From an uncultured Porphyromonadaceae bacterium (GTDB taxonomy: Bacteria; Bacteroidota; Bacteroidia; Bacteroidales; Muribaculaceae): a stretch of 64,000 nucleotides of DNA. Both the position numbers and the translations under genes were made by a program. The notes beneath the pieces were generated by a model that searched no databases, had not been told where the DNA came from, and saw only the letters and a list, made by a program, of their open reading frames with translations. The stretch covers positions 29,574 through 93,573 of the forward strand of contig CAOKFI010000006.1 in the NCBI GenBank assembly GCA_948467675.1. The letters run 5' to 3'. Shown piece by piece: positions 9,408 through 18,504 of the stretch. Within the stretch, counting starts at the first letter, position 1, and each line of letters opens with the position of its first letter.

Positions 9408-10853
9408 ATGAACAAGCCTGTCTGCATATCGTTGCTGATCGCTGTGTTTGCCGCTTTTGCCGCAGATGCAAGAATCTCGTTGCCGGCGGTCATTTCCGAC
9501 AACATGGTGCTTCAGCAGCAGACTGATGTCCGTCTGTGGGGCGAGGCTGCACCCGGCGAGAATGTCAGGATCATGGCATCCTGGGCCGATGCTCCGGTGG
9601 CCGTCAAGGCCGGTGCCGACGGTCACTGGGAGTGTACGGTATCCACTCCTGAGGCATCGTTCGACAGGCATCGGATCGTGTTCAAGGGTAAAAACACAGT
9701 CACTGTAGACAATGTGCTGATAGGGGAGGTCTGGATGTGTACCGGACAGAGCAATATGGCGTTTCCTGTAGGCCCGCACCCCGAGCGGAGCAAATGGCAG
9801 ACAGGAATGATCGATATGGAAGCCCAGCTCAAGGATGCGGACTATCCTGGCATACGCTTCTTTAAGGTGGAGTATTGCGAGTCGCCGGGAGAGCCGAAGG
9901 ATGATTGCGGCGGCAGTTGGATCGAATGCTCTCCGGAATCAGCGTTCGACTTTTCGGCTGTGGGATTCGTGTTCGGACGCCGTCTGTTCAATGAGCTTGA
10001 TGTGCCTGTGGGACTGATATCCGCCTCACGTGGCGATACCCATGCCGAATCCTGGATCAAGGAAGACGTGATGAAAGACAATCCGTTCTATGACGACGTA
10101 TACGCCGAATTCGGAATCGACAAGGTGGAGCAATCGCGAAAACCGTATAAAGTGCCGGCAACACTGTGGAACGGTATGATCAACCCGGTGCTGCGGTATC
10201 GTGTACGCGGCAATATCTGGTATCAGGGAGAGGCAAACGATATGCGTGCCGACCGTTACCAGCAGGTGTTCACCGATCTTATCGACAGCTGGCGTGAGGA
10301 ACTGCGCAACCCCGACATGCCGTTTTATTTCGTGCAGATAGCACCCTATTACAAGCAGTCGCCTGCCATCCGCGAGGCTCAGTTCGATACCTGGCAGAGC
10401 GGTATCCGCAATATCGGCATGGCAGTGATAACCGATGGCGGTGACTCGCTCGACATACATCCGCGCGACAAGGCGCTCCCCGGTGAGCGTCTGGCACGAT
10501 GGGCGCTGGCCAGGGACTATGGAAAAGACGTGGCGTATTCCGGCCCGCTTTACAGATCCATGAAGCCTGTGGGATCAGCGGTGGAACTTTCGTTCGACTA
10601 TGCCGGATCCGGACTTGCCGTTCAGGGTGGTGGCGAGCTCGTCGGATTTATGGTGGCCGGTCCCGACCGCCGCTTCGTACGCGCCGATGCCCGGATCGAG
10701 GGCGATAAGGTTGTGGTGTCGTCGCCGGAAGTGAGACATCCTGTAGCCGTGCGCTATGGGTTCGATTGTTTCTTCCGCGCCAATTTGTGCAATAATGACG
10801 GGCTGCCGGCATCTCCGTTCAGGACAGATCGCTGGCCTGTTAAGAAACAATAA
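9408..10853 (+). CDS. Secreted sialate O-acetylesterase-like SGNH esterase
   Basis: The start is taken at 9408 (MNKPVCISLLIAVFAAFAADA, a good signal peptide), giving 481 residues; the frame is open farther upstream inside the previous gene. After a beta-sandwich region (about 22-103, LPAVISDNMVLQQ) comes the SGNH/DUF303 esterase domain with the nucleophile block GEVWMCTGQSNM (Ser115), later GNIWYQGEAND and the Asp/His block GGDSLDIHPRDK. Family members remove O-acetyl groups from sialic acid or, in plant-glycan loci, from acetylated xylan or pectin, so the name should not be read as proof of sialic acid. It is part of the esterase/sulfatase run and should act in the periplasm. Confidence 0.9.
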   Translation: MNKPVCISLLIAVFAAFAADARISLPAVISDNMVLQQQTDVRLWGEAAPGENVRIMASWADAPVAVKAGADGHWECTVSTPEASFDRHRIVFKGKNTVTVDNVLIGEVWMCTGQSNMAFPVGPHPERSKWQTGMIDMEAQLKDADYPGIRFFKVEYCESPGEPKDDCGGSWIECSPESAFDFSAVGFVFGRRLFNELDVPVGLISASRGDTHAESWIKEDVMKDNPFYDDVYAEFGIDKVEQSRKPYKVPATLWNGMINPVLRYRVRGNIWYQGEANDMRADRYQQVFTDLIDSWREELRNPDMPFYFVQIAPYYKQSPAIREAQFDTWQSGIRNIGMAVITDGGDSLDIHPRDKALPGERLARWALARDYGKDVAYSGPLYRSMKPVGSAVELSFDYAGSGLAVQGGGELVGFMVAGPDRRFVRADARIEGDKVVVSSPEVRHPVAVRYGFDCFFRANLCNNDGLPASPFRTDRWPVKKQ

Positions 10854-10926
10854 GAATTTATAACATTGTATGCTTGAATAATTGCATTAACTTGCAGTAC
10901 TTAACCTAAAAAGAAACACAGTCGAT

Positions 10927-12600
10927 ATGAAAATTCATAAATCGTTATGTCACTTGGCGTTGGCTGCTCCTATGGCGCTTGCCGCGCAATCGGGTGACAC
11001 CACTAAGCCGAATATCATTTTTTTTCTTGTCGATGACTACGGATGGAGCGAGACTTCTTTGCCTTTCGGTGATAAAGTGTATCCGCAGAACCTGCGGTTC
11101 CGCACTCCAAATATGGAGCGCATGGCCAAAAAAGGAGTCATGCTCACCAACGCATACGCCTGTCCGGTGTCTACTCCGACCCGTACCTGCCTGATGACAG
11201 GCATGAATCCGGCCCACATGGGCATAACCTCGTTCATATCCCTTTACAAGGATATCCAGCCTGATGCCATCGGCGGCCATCCGGGAGCCACGAACCCGAA
11301 TGAATCGGATATATTCGCACACCCCGAGTGGAACTACAATGCCCTGTGTCCCGCACATCTCGAAGGAGAGAAAGATCTCTACGGTCTCAACCACACCCTC
11401 TATGCCACACCAATGCCACAACTGCTGCGCGATGCCGGCTACCATACCATCCATGTGGGAAAGGCGCACTGGGGCCCTGCCGGAACTCCAGGCTCAAACC
11501 CATACAACATGGGCTTCGTGGTTAATATAGCAGGTGCGTCAAACGGGCACCCCAAGAGCTATCAGCCCGAGGATAATTTCGGCAACATCCCAGGCAAGGG
11601 CGACTACGGTTCGGTCATGAACATGTCGCAGTATTACGGATCAAACGTGCATCTGACCGAGGCCGTTACCCGCGAAGCGCTGCGTACGCTCGACAATCCG
11701 ATACGTCAGCATCAGCCGTTCTTCCTGTATCTGTCGCATTACTCCAACCATACCCCCATACAGCGCGACAACCGTTTCGTACAGAAATATCTCGATATGG
11801 GCTACGACGAAGGACAGGCCCGCTACGCATCTATGGTGGAGGGTATGGACAAGAGTCTCGGCGATGTGCTCGACTTCCTCGATGAGCGCGGTATTGCCGA
11901 CAATACCATACTGATATTTTATTCCGACAACGGCGGTCATAGCGTAGGTGGCGAGAAAGGTGGCGAACTGCACACCCAGAACCTGCCGCTCCGCGAGGGC
12001 AAAGGATCCTGCTACGAAGGTGGCATACGTGTGCCTATGATCGTGTGCTGGCCGGGTCATGTGGCTCCCGATACGCGCATCAACACTCCGGTAAGCACCG
12101 AGGACTTCTTCCCCACATTCATGGAACTCGCAGGTGTGGAGAATCCGCAGACTGTCCAGACCCGCGACGGCGAGTCGATGGTCCGCCTCTTTACCGATGG
12201 ATCGGAGTTCGTAGCCGAAGCCCGGAAGGCCGGCAAGATCGGCAGCCAGGCCGAGGCAAACGCATTTGAGGTACCCGCTTCAGTGTCGGGTCTCGATCCG
12301 CAGCGCGGTCTGGTGTTCCACTTCCCCCACCAGCTCAGGTTCGAGGATCAGGACGATATCGACTTCATGAGCTCGCTCCGTAAGGGCGACTACAAGCTCG
12401 TGTACCGCATGCATACCGGAGAACTCGAACTGTACAATCTGCGCGATGATCTCGGCGAACGCAACAACATAGCCGCTAAAAACAAAAAACTCGTCAAATC
12501 CATGGCCGCCGAGCTCGGCTCGAAACTGCGCGGATGGAATGCTCCTATGCCTACAGTGCGCGCCACCGGAAAGAAAGTGGCTCTCCCCGACGAGATATAA
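10927..12600 (+). CDS. Secreted arylsulfatase-family sulfatase, serine-type
   Basis: A 557-residue type I sulfatase with a signal peptide (about 1-20, ALAAQ). The metal-binding aspartates are D36-D37 in FLVDDYGW. The active-site pentapeptide is Ser82-Thr-Pro-Thr-Arg86, in PVSTPTRTCLMTG, so the formylglycine would be made from serine, which in anaerobes is the job of the radical-SAM enzyme anSME (not in this window). YSDNGGHS near residue 335 supplies further metal ligands, and GKGSCYEGGIRVPMIVCWPG is the usual downstream motif. It removes sulfate esters from glycans (mucin or glycosaminoglycan) in the periplasm. It lies 73 nt after the acetylesterase gene and 44 nt before the phosphoesterase gene. 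Exact subfamily and sulfate position are undetermined. Confidence 0.93.
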   Translation: MKIHKSLCHLALAAPMALAAQSGDTTKPNIIFFLVDDYGWSETSLPFGDKVYPQNLRFRTPNMERMAKKGVMLTNAYACPVSTPTRTCLMTGMNPAHMGITSFISLYKDIQPDAIGGHPGATNPNESDIFAHPEWNYNALCPAHLEGEKDLYGLNHTLYATPMPQLLRDAGYHTIHVGKAHWGPAGTPGSNPYNMGFVVNIAGASNGHPKSYQPEDNFGNIPGKGDYGSVMNMSQYYGSNVHLTEAVTREALRTLDNPIRQHQPFFLYLSHYSNHTPIQRDNRFVQKYLDMGYDEGQARYASMVEGMDKSLGDVLDFLDERGIADNTILIFYSDNGGHSVGGEKGGELHTQNLPLREGKGSCYEGGIRVPMIVCWPGHVAPDTRINTPVSTEDFFPTFMELAGVENPQTVQTRDGESMVRLFTDGSEFVAEARKAGKIGSQAEANAFEVPASVSGLDPQRGLVFHFPHQLRFEDQDDIDFMSSLRKGDYKLVYRMHTGELELYNLRDDLGERNNIAAKNKKLVKSMAAELGSKLRGWNAPMPTVRATGKKVALPDEI

Positions 12601-12644
12601 GATCGTTCCATAGAATTTCTAAACCAGTCAAAATTGCATAGATC

Positions 12645-14390
12645 ATGAAAATACGAATTCTTACATTTGCTGTCCTTGCCGCTCTGTCGGTGTCTCTGAC
12701 AGGTTGTGGCGATGACAAGGCGGATGAGCCGGCGCCCAATCCGAATCCAAATCCCGGAACAGAAGTTCCCACTCCCGGAGAGCCGGGAAATACAGTCGAT
12801 TTCAATGTTCCTGACCAGGCCGGTGCAAGCATCAAAGGTGTGGTATATTGCGGCGACAAGGCTCTTTCGGGAGTTGTGGTCAGCGATGGCGTGGAAGTTG
12901 TGACTACCGACGAAAATGGCCGTTACTATATAAACAGTGCCAAAAAGAACGGCAATGTGTTCGTCTCCATACCGTCAGGTTATTTCGTCAAGACCGACGG
13001 CGTGTGGCCTAAGTTCTACGGAACCCTGACCAAGGACGCCTCGACTGTGGAGCAGGTCAACTTCGAGCTCGTCGAGAACGACAAGACCGACTATGTTGTG
13101 ATCGGCCTTGCCGATATCCACATATCCGGCTACCATAACAACAATGAGAAGTATGATGCTTCGGTGCTGCCCGACATACAGGCCACCGTCAATGAATACA
13201 AGGCTGCCGGAAAGGATGTGTATTGCATAACCCTCGGCGATGAGAGCCACGACCTCTATTGGTATGACTATAAGCTGGCTATCGCCGATACCAAGCCGTA
13301 TTTCGAACGCACGGGCGTGACCGCCATGTTCCATTCCATGGGCAACCACGACAACGATCCATATGTCGGCAATGACTTCGGTGCTGAAAACCAGTTCCGT
13401 GCCACTTACGGGCCGACATACTATTCGTTCAACATCGCCGGTGCCCACTATGTGGTGCTTGACAATATCGTATACAAGAACGCTGGAGCCAGCCAGGGTA
13501 GCATGGCCAACAGAGACTATGACAACTGCGTAACGGAAGAACAGCTCGCATGGCTGCGCAACGACCTTGCACATGTGCCCAAGAGCGCTCCGGTTACTGT
13601 CTGCATGCATGCTCCGTTCTTCAAGCGTGCTCTGCTTTCAGGCAACGCGCAGGTGCCGACCGTGGCCTATCACGGCAGTTTCCAGAATCCCACAGCACTC
13701 GAATCATGTCTGAGCGGATATCATGTGACGATGCTCACCGGACATGCCCATGTCAACTCAAGCTCGCGCAAAGGCTATATCACTGAATACAACATCGGCT
13801 CCGGTGCCGGATGCCTCTGGACCTCCGACTATCTGGCCTCGAACCATATTGGACGCGATGGTTCTGTAGGTGGTTACTTCGTAATGGAGCGTTCTGGTTC
13901 TGCCTACAAGGCTTATTATAAGAGCGTAGGTTTCGACCGTAGTTACCAGATGCGTACATACGACCTGAACCGTTGCCATATTACTGCAGCCAAATATTGT
14001 CCTGCTTCTAACGATATGCTGATCCAGTCCACCATCGGATCGCCTTATCTTGATGGATACGATTCGGAACGTAACGACAACAAGGTTCAGATTAACGTGT
14101 TCGGTTTCAATGACCGTTGGTCGATCAAAGTTACCGAAAACGGCAAGACTTTGGCCGTGAAACGTATCAATGGCTACGATCCCCTGTGGACCATCTCAAC
14201 GGCATGTAAGATGTTGCAGAATCGTTCCACTCCCGGCTCGAGCCATGTGCCTGTATCGTCATCGCACTTCTTCGAATGCCAGGCTTCATCGGCATCATCG
14301 ACTCTCCGCATAGAGGTGAAAGACGAATTTGGGCAAACATACGTCGAGGAGATGCAGCGACCAAAGGATCTTGCCGTAGATATGAGATAA
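12645..14390 (+). CDS. Calcineurin-like metallophosphoesterase lipoprotein
   Basis: A 581-residue lipoprotein: signal peptide and lipobox LTGC (Cys21), then an acidic/Pro-Asn linker rich in NPNP repeats. Next comes a small beta domain (about 60-150, GVVVSDGVEVVTTDENGRYY, carboxypeptidase-regulatory-like, MetallophosN type), the catalytic calcineurin fold, and a C-terminal beta domain (MetallophosC type). Metal-site motifs are in order: GLADIHI, TLGDESHD, MGNHDND and LTGHAHVNSS. The linker after Cys begins Gly-Asp-Asp, consistent with surface or periplasmic anchoring. It should cleave phosphomono- or diesters outside the cytoplasm, the third phosphoesterase type in this locus. The natural substrate is unknown. 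Confidence 0.9.
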   Translation: MKIRILTFAVLAALSVSLTGCGDDKADEPAPNPNPNPGTEVPTPGEPGNTVDFNVPDQAGASIKGVVYCGDKALSGVVVSDGVEVVTTDENGRYYINSAKKNGNVFVSIPSGYFVKTDGVWPKFYGTLTKDASTVEQVNFELVENDKTDYVVIGLADIHISGYHNNNEKYDASVLPDIQATVNEYKAAGKDVYCITLGDESHDLYWYDYKLAIADTKPYFERTGVTAMFHSMGNHDNDPYVGNDFGAENQFRATYGPTYYSFNIAGAHYVVLDNIVYKNAGASQGSMANRDYDNCVTEEQLAWLRNDLAHVPKSAPVTVCMHAPFFKRALLSGNAQVPTVAYHGSFQNPTALESCLSGYHVTMLTGHAHVNSSSRKGYITEYNIGSGAGCLWTSDYLASNHIGRDGSVGGYFVMERSGSAYKAYYKSVGFDRSYQMRTYDLNRCHITAAKYCPASNDMLIQSTIGSPYLDGYDSERNDNKVQINVFGFNDRWSIKVTENGKTLAVKRINGYDPLWTISTACKMLQNRSTPGSSHVPVSSSHFFECQASSASSTLRIEVKDEFGQTYVEEMQRPKDLAVDMR

Positions 14391-14404
14391 AATGTCGTGT
14401 CACT

Positions 14405-14438
14405 GTGTCTGCCGCATACATATATCAGCGGCAGACAC
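14405..14438 (+). terminator. Hairpin after the phosphoesterase gene (possible terminator)
   Basis: An 11-bp perfect stem (14405-14415, GTGTCTGCCGC, with 14428-14438) closes a 12-nt AT-rich loop just after the phosphoesterase stop. No T-run follows, so it may stabilise the 3' end or weakly terminate. Confidence 0.45.
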
Positions 14439-14502
14439 CGCGACGCGGTTCTGATACTGAACCATCCAACATATTGTTATATTAATTTTTAAATCTTTAC
14501 AA

Positions 14503-15585
14503 ATGAAATTCAAATCTTTACTCCTTGCGGTTTCGGCATGTGCCATTGCACATGGTGCGACTGCGCAGTCGCACCATGGTTTCTACTGGAAAGTCGAGTC
14601 ATTCGACCTCGATCCGTATGTTACTAACAACAGCAATGCTGATAAATCGTTGACATGTTGGTTTACTCCGGAAGTGGTAATGCCTATGGTTAAGAATGAC
14701 GCGACTCTTGAGGAGAGTACTGTCTATGGCAATAATTCATCTACCATGCTGGTACGTCTTTCGACTATCAACGGAACCAAGAATAATTACTTCACAAAAG
14801 TGACTGGTACCGCTTTAAATACGAATGAAGACTACTATAAATTCGATGATGACGGCATGCTTGTGTGCACCATGCCTGATAAGATGGACTATCCACGTAC
14901 CGATGCTGAGACTCCAAACTGGACGGCCGCTCCCGCTACTGGATGCATGCTTTTCCATTTGACCTTAGGCGGAGCTCCTACACGTATCAATGACGCTGGA
15001 AATGAACTCAGTGCTACATCGGAAGAAGCTTATCTTAGCGACTGTACTGGTATGTATGTAGGTATCAAGGCTCCTGCCGGATGTACTATCAAGTCATTCC
15101 TCTCCACCTCGAGCATATCCAAGGCCAACATGCAGGCTGACTTGAGTCTCAACAGCGGTACTGTCTACAATGCCAATCTTGAGGGCAAAGTGCATACAGC
15201 TGCATTCGACTATGATGCTGTATGCGATGGCGAGTATCACGAGTTCACATCAGGTGCTGCCTACAACGCGCTCACCGGTCTGACTTATGTCAGCACCAAG
15301 TGGCCCAATGGGTATTGCGTGAAATATGTCGATGTAGTCGTTTATGGCGTTAAACCTGGCGACGTTGTTGGTTTCGCTGGCGTGCAGACCCTACATTCGG
15401 GATGGACAGGTCAGGAATTCATTGAAGGCGGCAGTGCTGGTGTCGATGCTGTAGGCGTGGACAATGCCGACGCTCCTGTGGAATATTTCAATCTCCAGGG
15501 TATGAGCGTCAACGCCGATAACCTGACTCCCGGTATTTATATTAAACGTAAAGGTACCGAGACCTCCAAGATTGTAATTAAATAA
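14503..15585 (+). CDS. Secreted protein of unknown function with T9SS-like C-terminal tail (paralogue 1)
   Basis: A 360-residue protein I do not recognise as a named family. Signal peptide about residues 1-22 (ATAQ cleavage context), then HHGFYW, shared with the next gene. The middle is rich in beta-prone, Asn/Thr/Asp residues and shows CWFTPEVVMPMVK, RINDAGNELSAT and YLSDCTGMYVGIKAPAG. The C-terminus holds VEYFNLQGMSV and LTPGIYIKRKGTETSKIVIK, resembling the sorting/anchoring tails of T9SS cargo in Bacteroidetes. About half of the sequence aligns with the gene at 15689, so the two arose by tandem duplication. A glycan-binding or matrix role is possible from its place after a SusCD locus, but nothing catalytic is visible. 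Confidence 0.8.
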   Translation: MKFKSLLLAVSACAIAHGATAQSHHGFYWKVESFDLDPYVTNNSNADKSLTCWFTPEVVMPMVKNDATLEESTVYGNNSSTMLVRLSTINGTKNNYFTKVTGTALNTNEDYYKFDDDGMLVCTMPDKMDYPRTDAETPNWTAAPATGCMLFHLTLGGAPTRINDAGNELSATSEEAYLSDCTGMYVGIKAPAGCTIKSFLSTSSISKANMQADLSLNSGTVYNANLEGKVHTAAFDYDAVCDGEYHEFTSGAAYNALTGLTYVSTKWPNGYCVKYVDVVVYGVKPGDVVGFAGVQTLHSGWTGQEFIEGGSAGVDAVGVDNADAPVEYFNLQGMSVNADNLTPGIYIKRKGTETSKIVIK

Positions 15586-15607
15586 CTATATTTGCAGTCG
15601 GAATAAA

Positions 15608-15647
15608 ATTCCTGTCATCCGTTCCGGATGGTGCGGATGACGGGAAT
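15608..15647 (+). terminator. Hairpin between the two secreted paralogues
   Basis: A 14-bp stem with a single G-T wobble pairs 15608-15621 with 15634-15647 (CGGATGACGGGAAT) around a 12-nt loop. The following sequence is AT-rich but has no clean T-run. It could end the upstream mRNA or set different expression of the two paralogues. Confidence 0.5.
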
Positions 15648-15688
15648 AATATATAACCTTAATTATTAATTTTTTAAAATTTTTTAAA

Positions 15689-16729
15689 ATGAACATAAAA
15701 TCATTAATCATTTCTCGTTCTGCAAGTGCTATTGCACTTGGTGCGACGCCGCAGCCCCACCACGGTTTTTACTGGCAGCCGTCAATGCAGGACTTCAATG
15801 ACTTTATGAATCCTCCGGCAACCGCTAATGAAATAAATGCGCTCAATTTCTGCATGAACTCGTGGTTCACCCCCGAACTTACAATGCCGATTGTAAAGGC
15901 TGACGGCACATTGGAGGAAAGCAATATCTATGCTGACAATAAGACCGACCTGATGCCGCGTTTCCCCAAAGTGGAGGACAATGCATCAAGCCTGACCGGT
16001 GTTATCGTGACACCTGCTATGGAAAACGGATACATGACAGTCACCATACCCGATGAACTTGAGTATCCTTATTTTGACTCCTACACTGAAAAGGGTGTAA
16101 TGTTCTTCCACTGCGTGCTTGGCAGCAAGAGCGAGAAACTTCGCATCAACGATGCCAAAAATACCTTGAGTGCTACTGGCGAGCGTGCTTATCTGAAAGA
16201 CTGCACAGGCGTGTATGCCGGTATTCAGGCTCCTGCCGGTGCTACAGTCAAGGTATTCTTGTCGACCCCCAATATCTCTGAGGAGAACCTCGGCGGTTAC
16301 GGCACAAACCCCAACCTGTATGACAAGATGCAGACAATCGTGTTTGATTTCGATGTCGAATTCGACGGCACTTATAAGGAATTCACTTCCGGCAAACCTT
16401 ACAATGCACTGGCCGGTATCGAACTGAACGCTACCAACAACGCAAAATGGCCCGACGGATACTGCGTTAAGTTTATCGACGTAGCTGTATATGGCGTTAA
16501 GGCCGGCGATAAGGTAGGCTTCGGCGGTGTGCAGTCGCTCCACGAAGGCTGGACTCCCAAAACATTCGTAGAGGGCTGGTCCGGTGTCGATGCCATCGGC
16601 GTAGACAATGCCGACGCTCCTGTAGAATACTTCAACATCCAGGGTGTGCGCGTAAGCGCCGACAACCTGACCCCCGGTCTCTACATCAAGCGTCAGGGCA
16701 CCGAGGCTACCAAGGTTCTCGTTAAGTAA
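15689..16729 (+). CDS. Secreted protein of unknown function with T9SS-like tail (paralogue 2)
   Basis: A 346-residue paralogue of the preceding gene, matching at HHGFYW, WFTPELTMPIVK, AYLKDCTGVYAGIQAPAG, FTSGKPYNALAG, WPDGYCVKF and the tail VEYFNIQGVRV ... LTPGLYIKRQGTEATKVLVK. Compared with paralogue 1 the N-terminus is worn: an Arg (SLIISRSASAIAL) interrupts the hydrophobic core and the cleavage context reads ATPQP instead of ATAQS. Export may therefore be weaker, or the true signal works despite this. The reading frame is otherwise clean. Function is unknown; a terminator follows at 16757-16794. Confidence 0.78.
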   Translation: MNIKSLIISRSASAIALGATPQPHHGFYWQPSMQDFNDFMNPPATANEINALNFCMNSWFTPELTMPIVKADGTLEESNIYADNKTDLMPRFPKVEDNASSLTGVIVTPAMENGYMTVTIPDELEYPYFDSYTEKGVMFFHCVLGSKSEKLRINDAKNTLSATGERAYLKDCTGVYAGIQAPAGATVKVFLSTPNISEENLGGYGTNPNLYDKMQTIVFDFDVEFDGTYKEFTSGKPYNALAGIELNATNNAKWPDGYCVKFIDVAVYGVKAGDKVGFGGVQSLHEGWTPKTFVEGWSGVDAIGVDNADAPVEYFNIQGVRVSADNLTPGLYIKRQGTEATKVLVK

Positions 16730-16756
16730 TCCCCCTGCGATATAGTTAAACTGACT

Positions 16757-16794
16757 GCCGGGCGAGAGATGGATGTCTCTCGTCCGGCTTTTTT
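16757..16794 (+). terminator. Rho-independent terminator after paralogue 2
   Basis: A 13-bp stem (16757-16769 with 16776-16788, one G-T wobble) is followed directly by six T residues at 16789-16794. It marks the right edge of the SusCD-linked region. Confidence 0.88.
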
Positions 16795-16891
16795 GTCTTA
16801 TTCCGCCCGGGATGGCTGTTGTCCCGCCGAAATTGAAACGGATTGTACATATTCTGCTACAAATGTAGCAATCAATGTTACATACGAGATA

Positions 16892-16921
16892 TTGCGGGAT
16901 TGAAATATTTCTCTATCTTTG
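16892..16921 (+). promoter_or_regulatory. Bacteroidetes-type promoter of the rhamnose operon
   Basis: TATCTTTG at 16914-16921 matches the TAnnTTTG -7 box of the primary sigma factor in this phylum, and a TTG at 16892-16894 lies 19 nt upstream as the -33 element. The leader to the rhaB start at 17022 would be about 90 nt, room for an operator. No rhamnose regulator gene lies nearby. Confidence 0.65.
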
Positions 16922-17021
16922 CACCTATCAGAATTATCGGAAACAATAACTGCACTGAAGATTAGCACTGATTGCTGACCCTAACCGGCAAACACCAATC
17001 TTTACCACATTAACCTAAAAT

Positions 17022-18497
17022 ATGTCAGCTAAACATTTTATCGCATTTGACCTGGGCGCAACCAGCGGCCGTACCATTCTTGGCACGCTCGAAAAGGACG
17101 GTGTGCTCACGACCAAGGAAATCACCCGTTTCCCGAATGGGATGATGGAGATCAACGGGCATCTCTACTGGAATATCTATTCGCTCTACGAGCATATCCG
17201 CGAAGGGCTCCTTCAGGTTGCCAAAACCGGTGTCACACCGACCTCGATCGGTATCGATACATGGGGCGTAGACTTTGCCTGCATAGCTTCCGACGGATCT
17301 ATAATCGGACTGCCTCACGCTTACCGCGATCCGCAGTACACGGATTCGCGTGCGCGTTTCTTTAATAATGTGATGCCGGCTTCGGAACTGTACCGTCGCA
17401 CCGGCATACAGCACCTGGATTTCAACACGGTGTTCCAGTTCAATGAATGGCGTGGATCGTTCGCTATGGATAACGCCGCCAAGATCGTGTTCCTTCCAGA
17501 CGTGCTGTCATATCTTCTTACCGGAAATATCGTGACCGAATACACAATAGCATCGACCGGTGAGATTCTCGACGCTGGAAAGCGTACTTTCGACGAGGAA
17601 ATATTGGAGAAGGTGGGTCTCGATACCACCAAATTCGGCCCGATTGTGATGCCCGGTACTGAAATCGGCACACTTTCCGCCGACCTGGCCGAATGGGCTG
17701 GACTGCCCCGTATACCGGTTGTGGCCGTAGGCGGCCACGACACGGCCTCGGCTGTGGCCGGTGTTCCTGCCCAGGACCGCAACTTCGCATATCTCAGCTC
17801 AGGCACATGGTCTCTGATGGGAATCGAAACCGACGAACCGAAGATCAACGCTCTTACCGAGGAGTACAATATCACCAACGAGGGCGGTGTGGAAGGCACT
17901 ATCCGTCTGCTCAAGAATATAACCGGCATGTGGATCGTAGAACAGTGCCTGCAGCGCTGGAAGAAAGACGACATCGTATACACCTATCCGCAGATGGTGG
18001 AACTGGCCGAAGCGGCCGACGAGTTCGTATGCTTCATCGATCCCGACGATCCGATGTTCGTACACCCTGCCGATATGCCTCAGGCCATAGTGGAATACTG
18101 CCGCCTGACAGGACAGCAGGCTCCTAAGACCCACGGCGAATTCATCCGCAGCATCTTCGAGAGCCTCGCGTTGAAGTACCGCATGATTCTCGACGTGTTC
18201 CGCTCGCTGGCTGAAAATCCGGTCGACAAACTGCATGTGATCGGCGGCGGCTCGCGCAACAAGCTGCTCAACCGCTTTACCGCCAACGCTATCGGTGTGC
18301 CGGTCGTTGCCGGCCCGGCCGAGGCTTCATCGCTCGGCAATATCATGATGCAGGCCAAGGCTTGCGGCGCGGTTTCATCTCTTGCCGAAATGCGCCAGAT
18401 CATAGCAGGAAATACCGACCTCGAATACTTCGCCCAGGCTGATTCCGGCAAGTGGGAGGAGGCTTACAAACGTTATCTAACCCTTATAAAAAAATAA
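17022..18497 (+). CDS. rhaB: Rhamnulokinase
   Basis: A 491-residue FGGY-family kinase that phosphorylates L-rhamnulose at C1. The N-terminal phosphate-binding loop is FDLGATSGRTILG, followed by IGIDTWGVDFA. The second half has GGHDTASAVAGVPA, YLSSGTWSLMG and HVIGGGSRNKLLNRFTA, the FGGY ATP/adenosine-binding segments. The identification rests on these plus the exact operon context with rhamnose isomerase, permease and aldolase; length is usual for RhaB (about 490). It is first in the operon, with rhaA starting 7 nt after its stop. Confidence 0.95.
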   Translation: MSAKHFIAFDLGATSGRTILGTLEKDGVLTTKEITRFPNGMMEINGHLYWNIYSLYEHIREGLLQVAKTGVTPTSIGIDTWGVDFACIASDGSIIGLPHAYRDPQYTDSRARFFNNVMPASELYRRTGIQHLDFNTVFQFNEWRGSFAMDNAAKIVFLPDVLSYLLTGNIVTEYTIASTGEILDAGKRTFDEEILEKVGLDTTKFGPIVMPGTEIGTLSADLAEWAGLPRIPVVAVGGHDTASAVAGVPAQDRNFAYLSSGTWSLMGIETDEPKINALTEEYNITNEGGVEGTIRLLKNITGMWIVEQCLQRWKKDDIVYTYPQMVELAEAADEFVCFIDPDDPMFVHPADMPQAIVEYCRLTGQQAPKTHGEFIRSIFESLALKYRMILDVFRSLAENPVDKLHVIGGGSRNKLLNRFTANAIGVPVVAGPAEASSLGNIMMQAKACGAVSSLAEMRQIIAGNTDLEYFAQADSGKWEEAYKRYLTLIKK

Positions 18498-18504
18498 AAC
18501 CACA

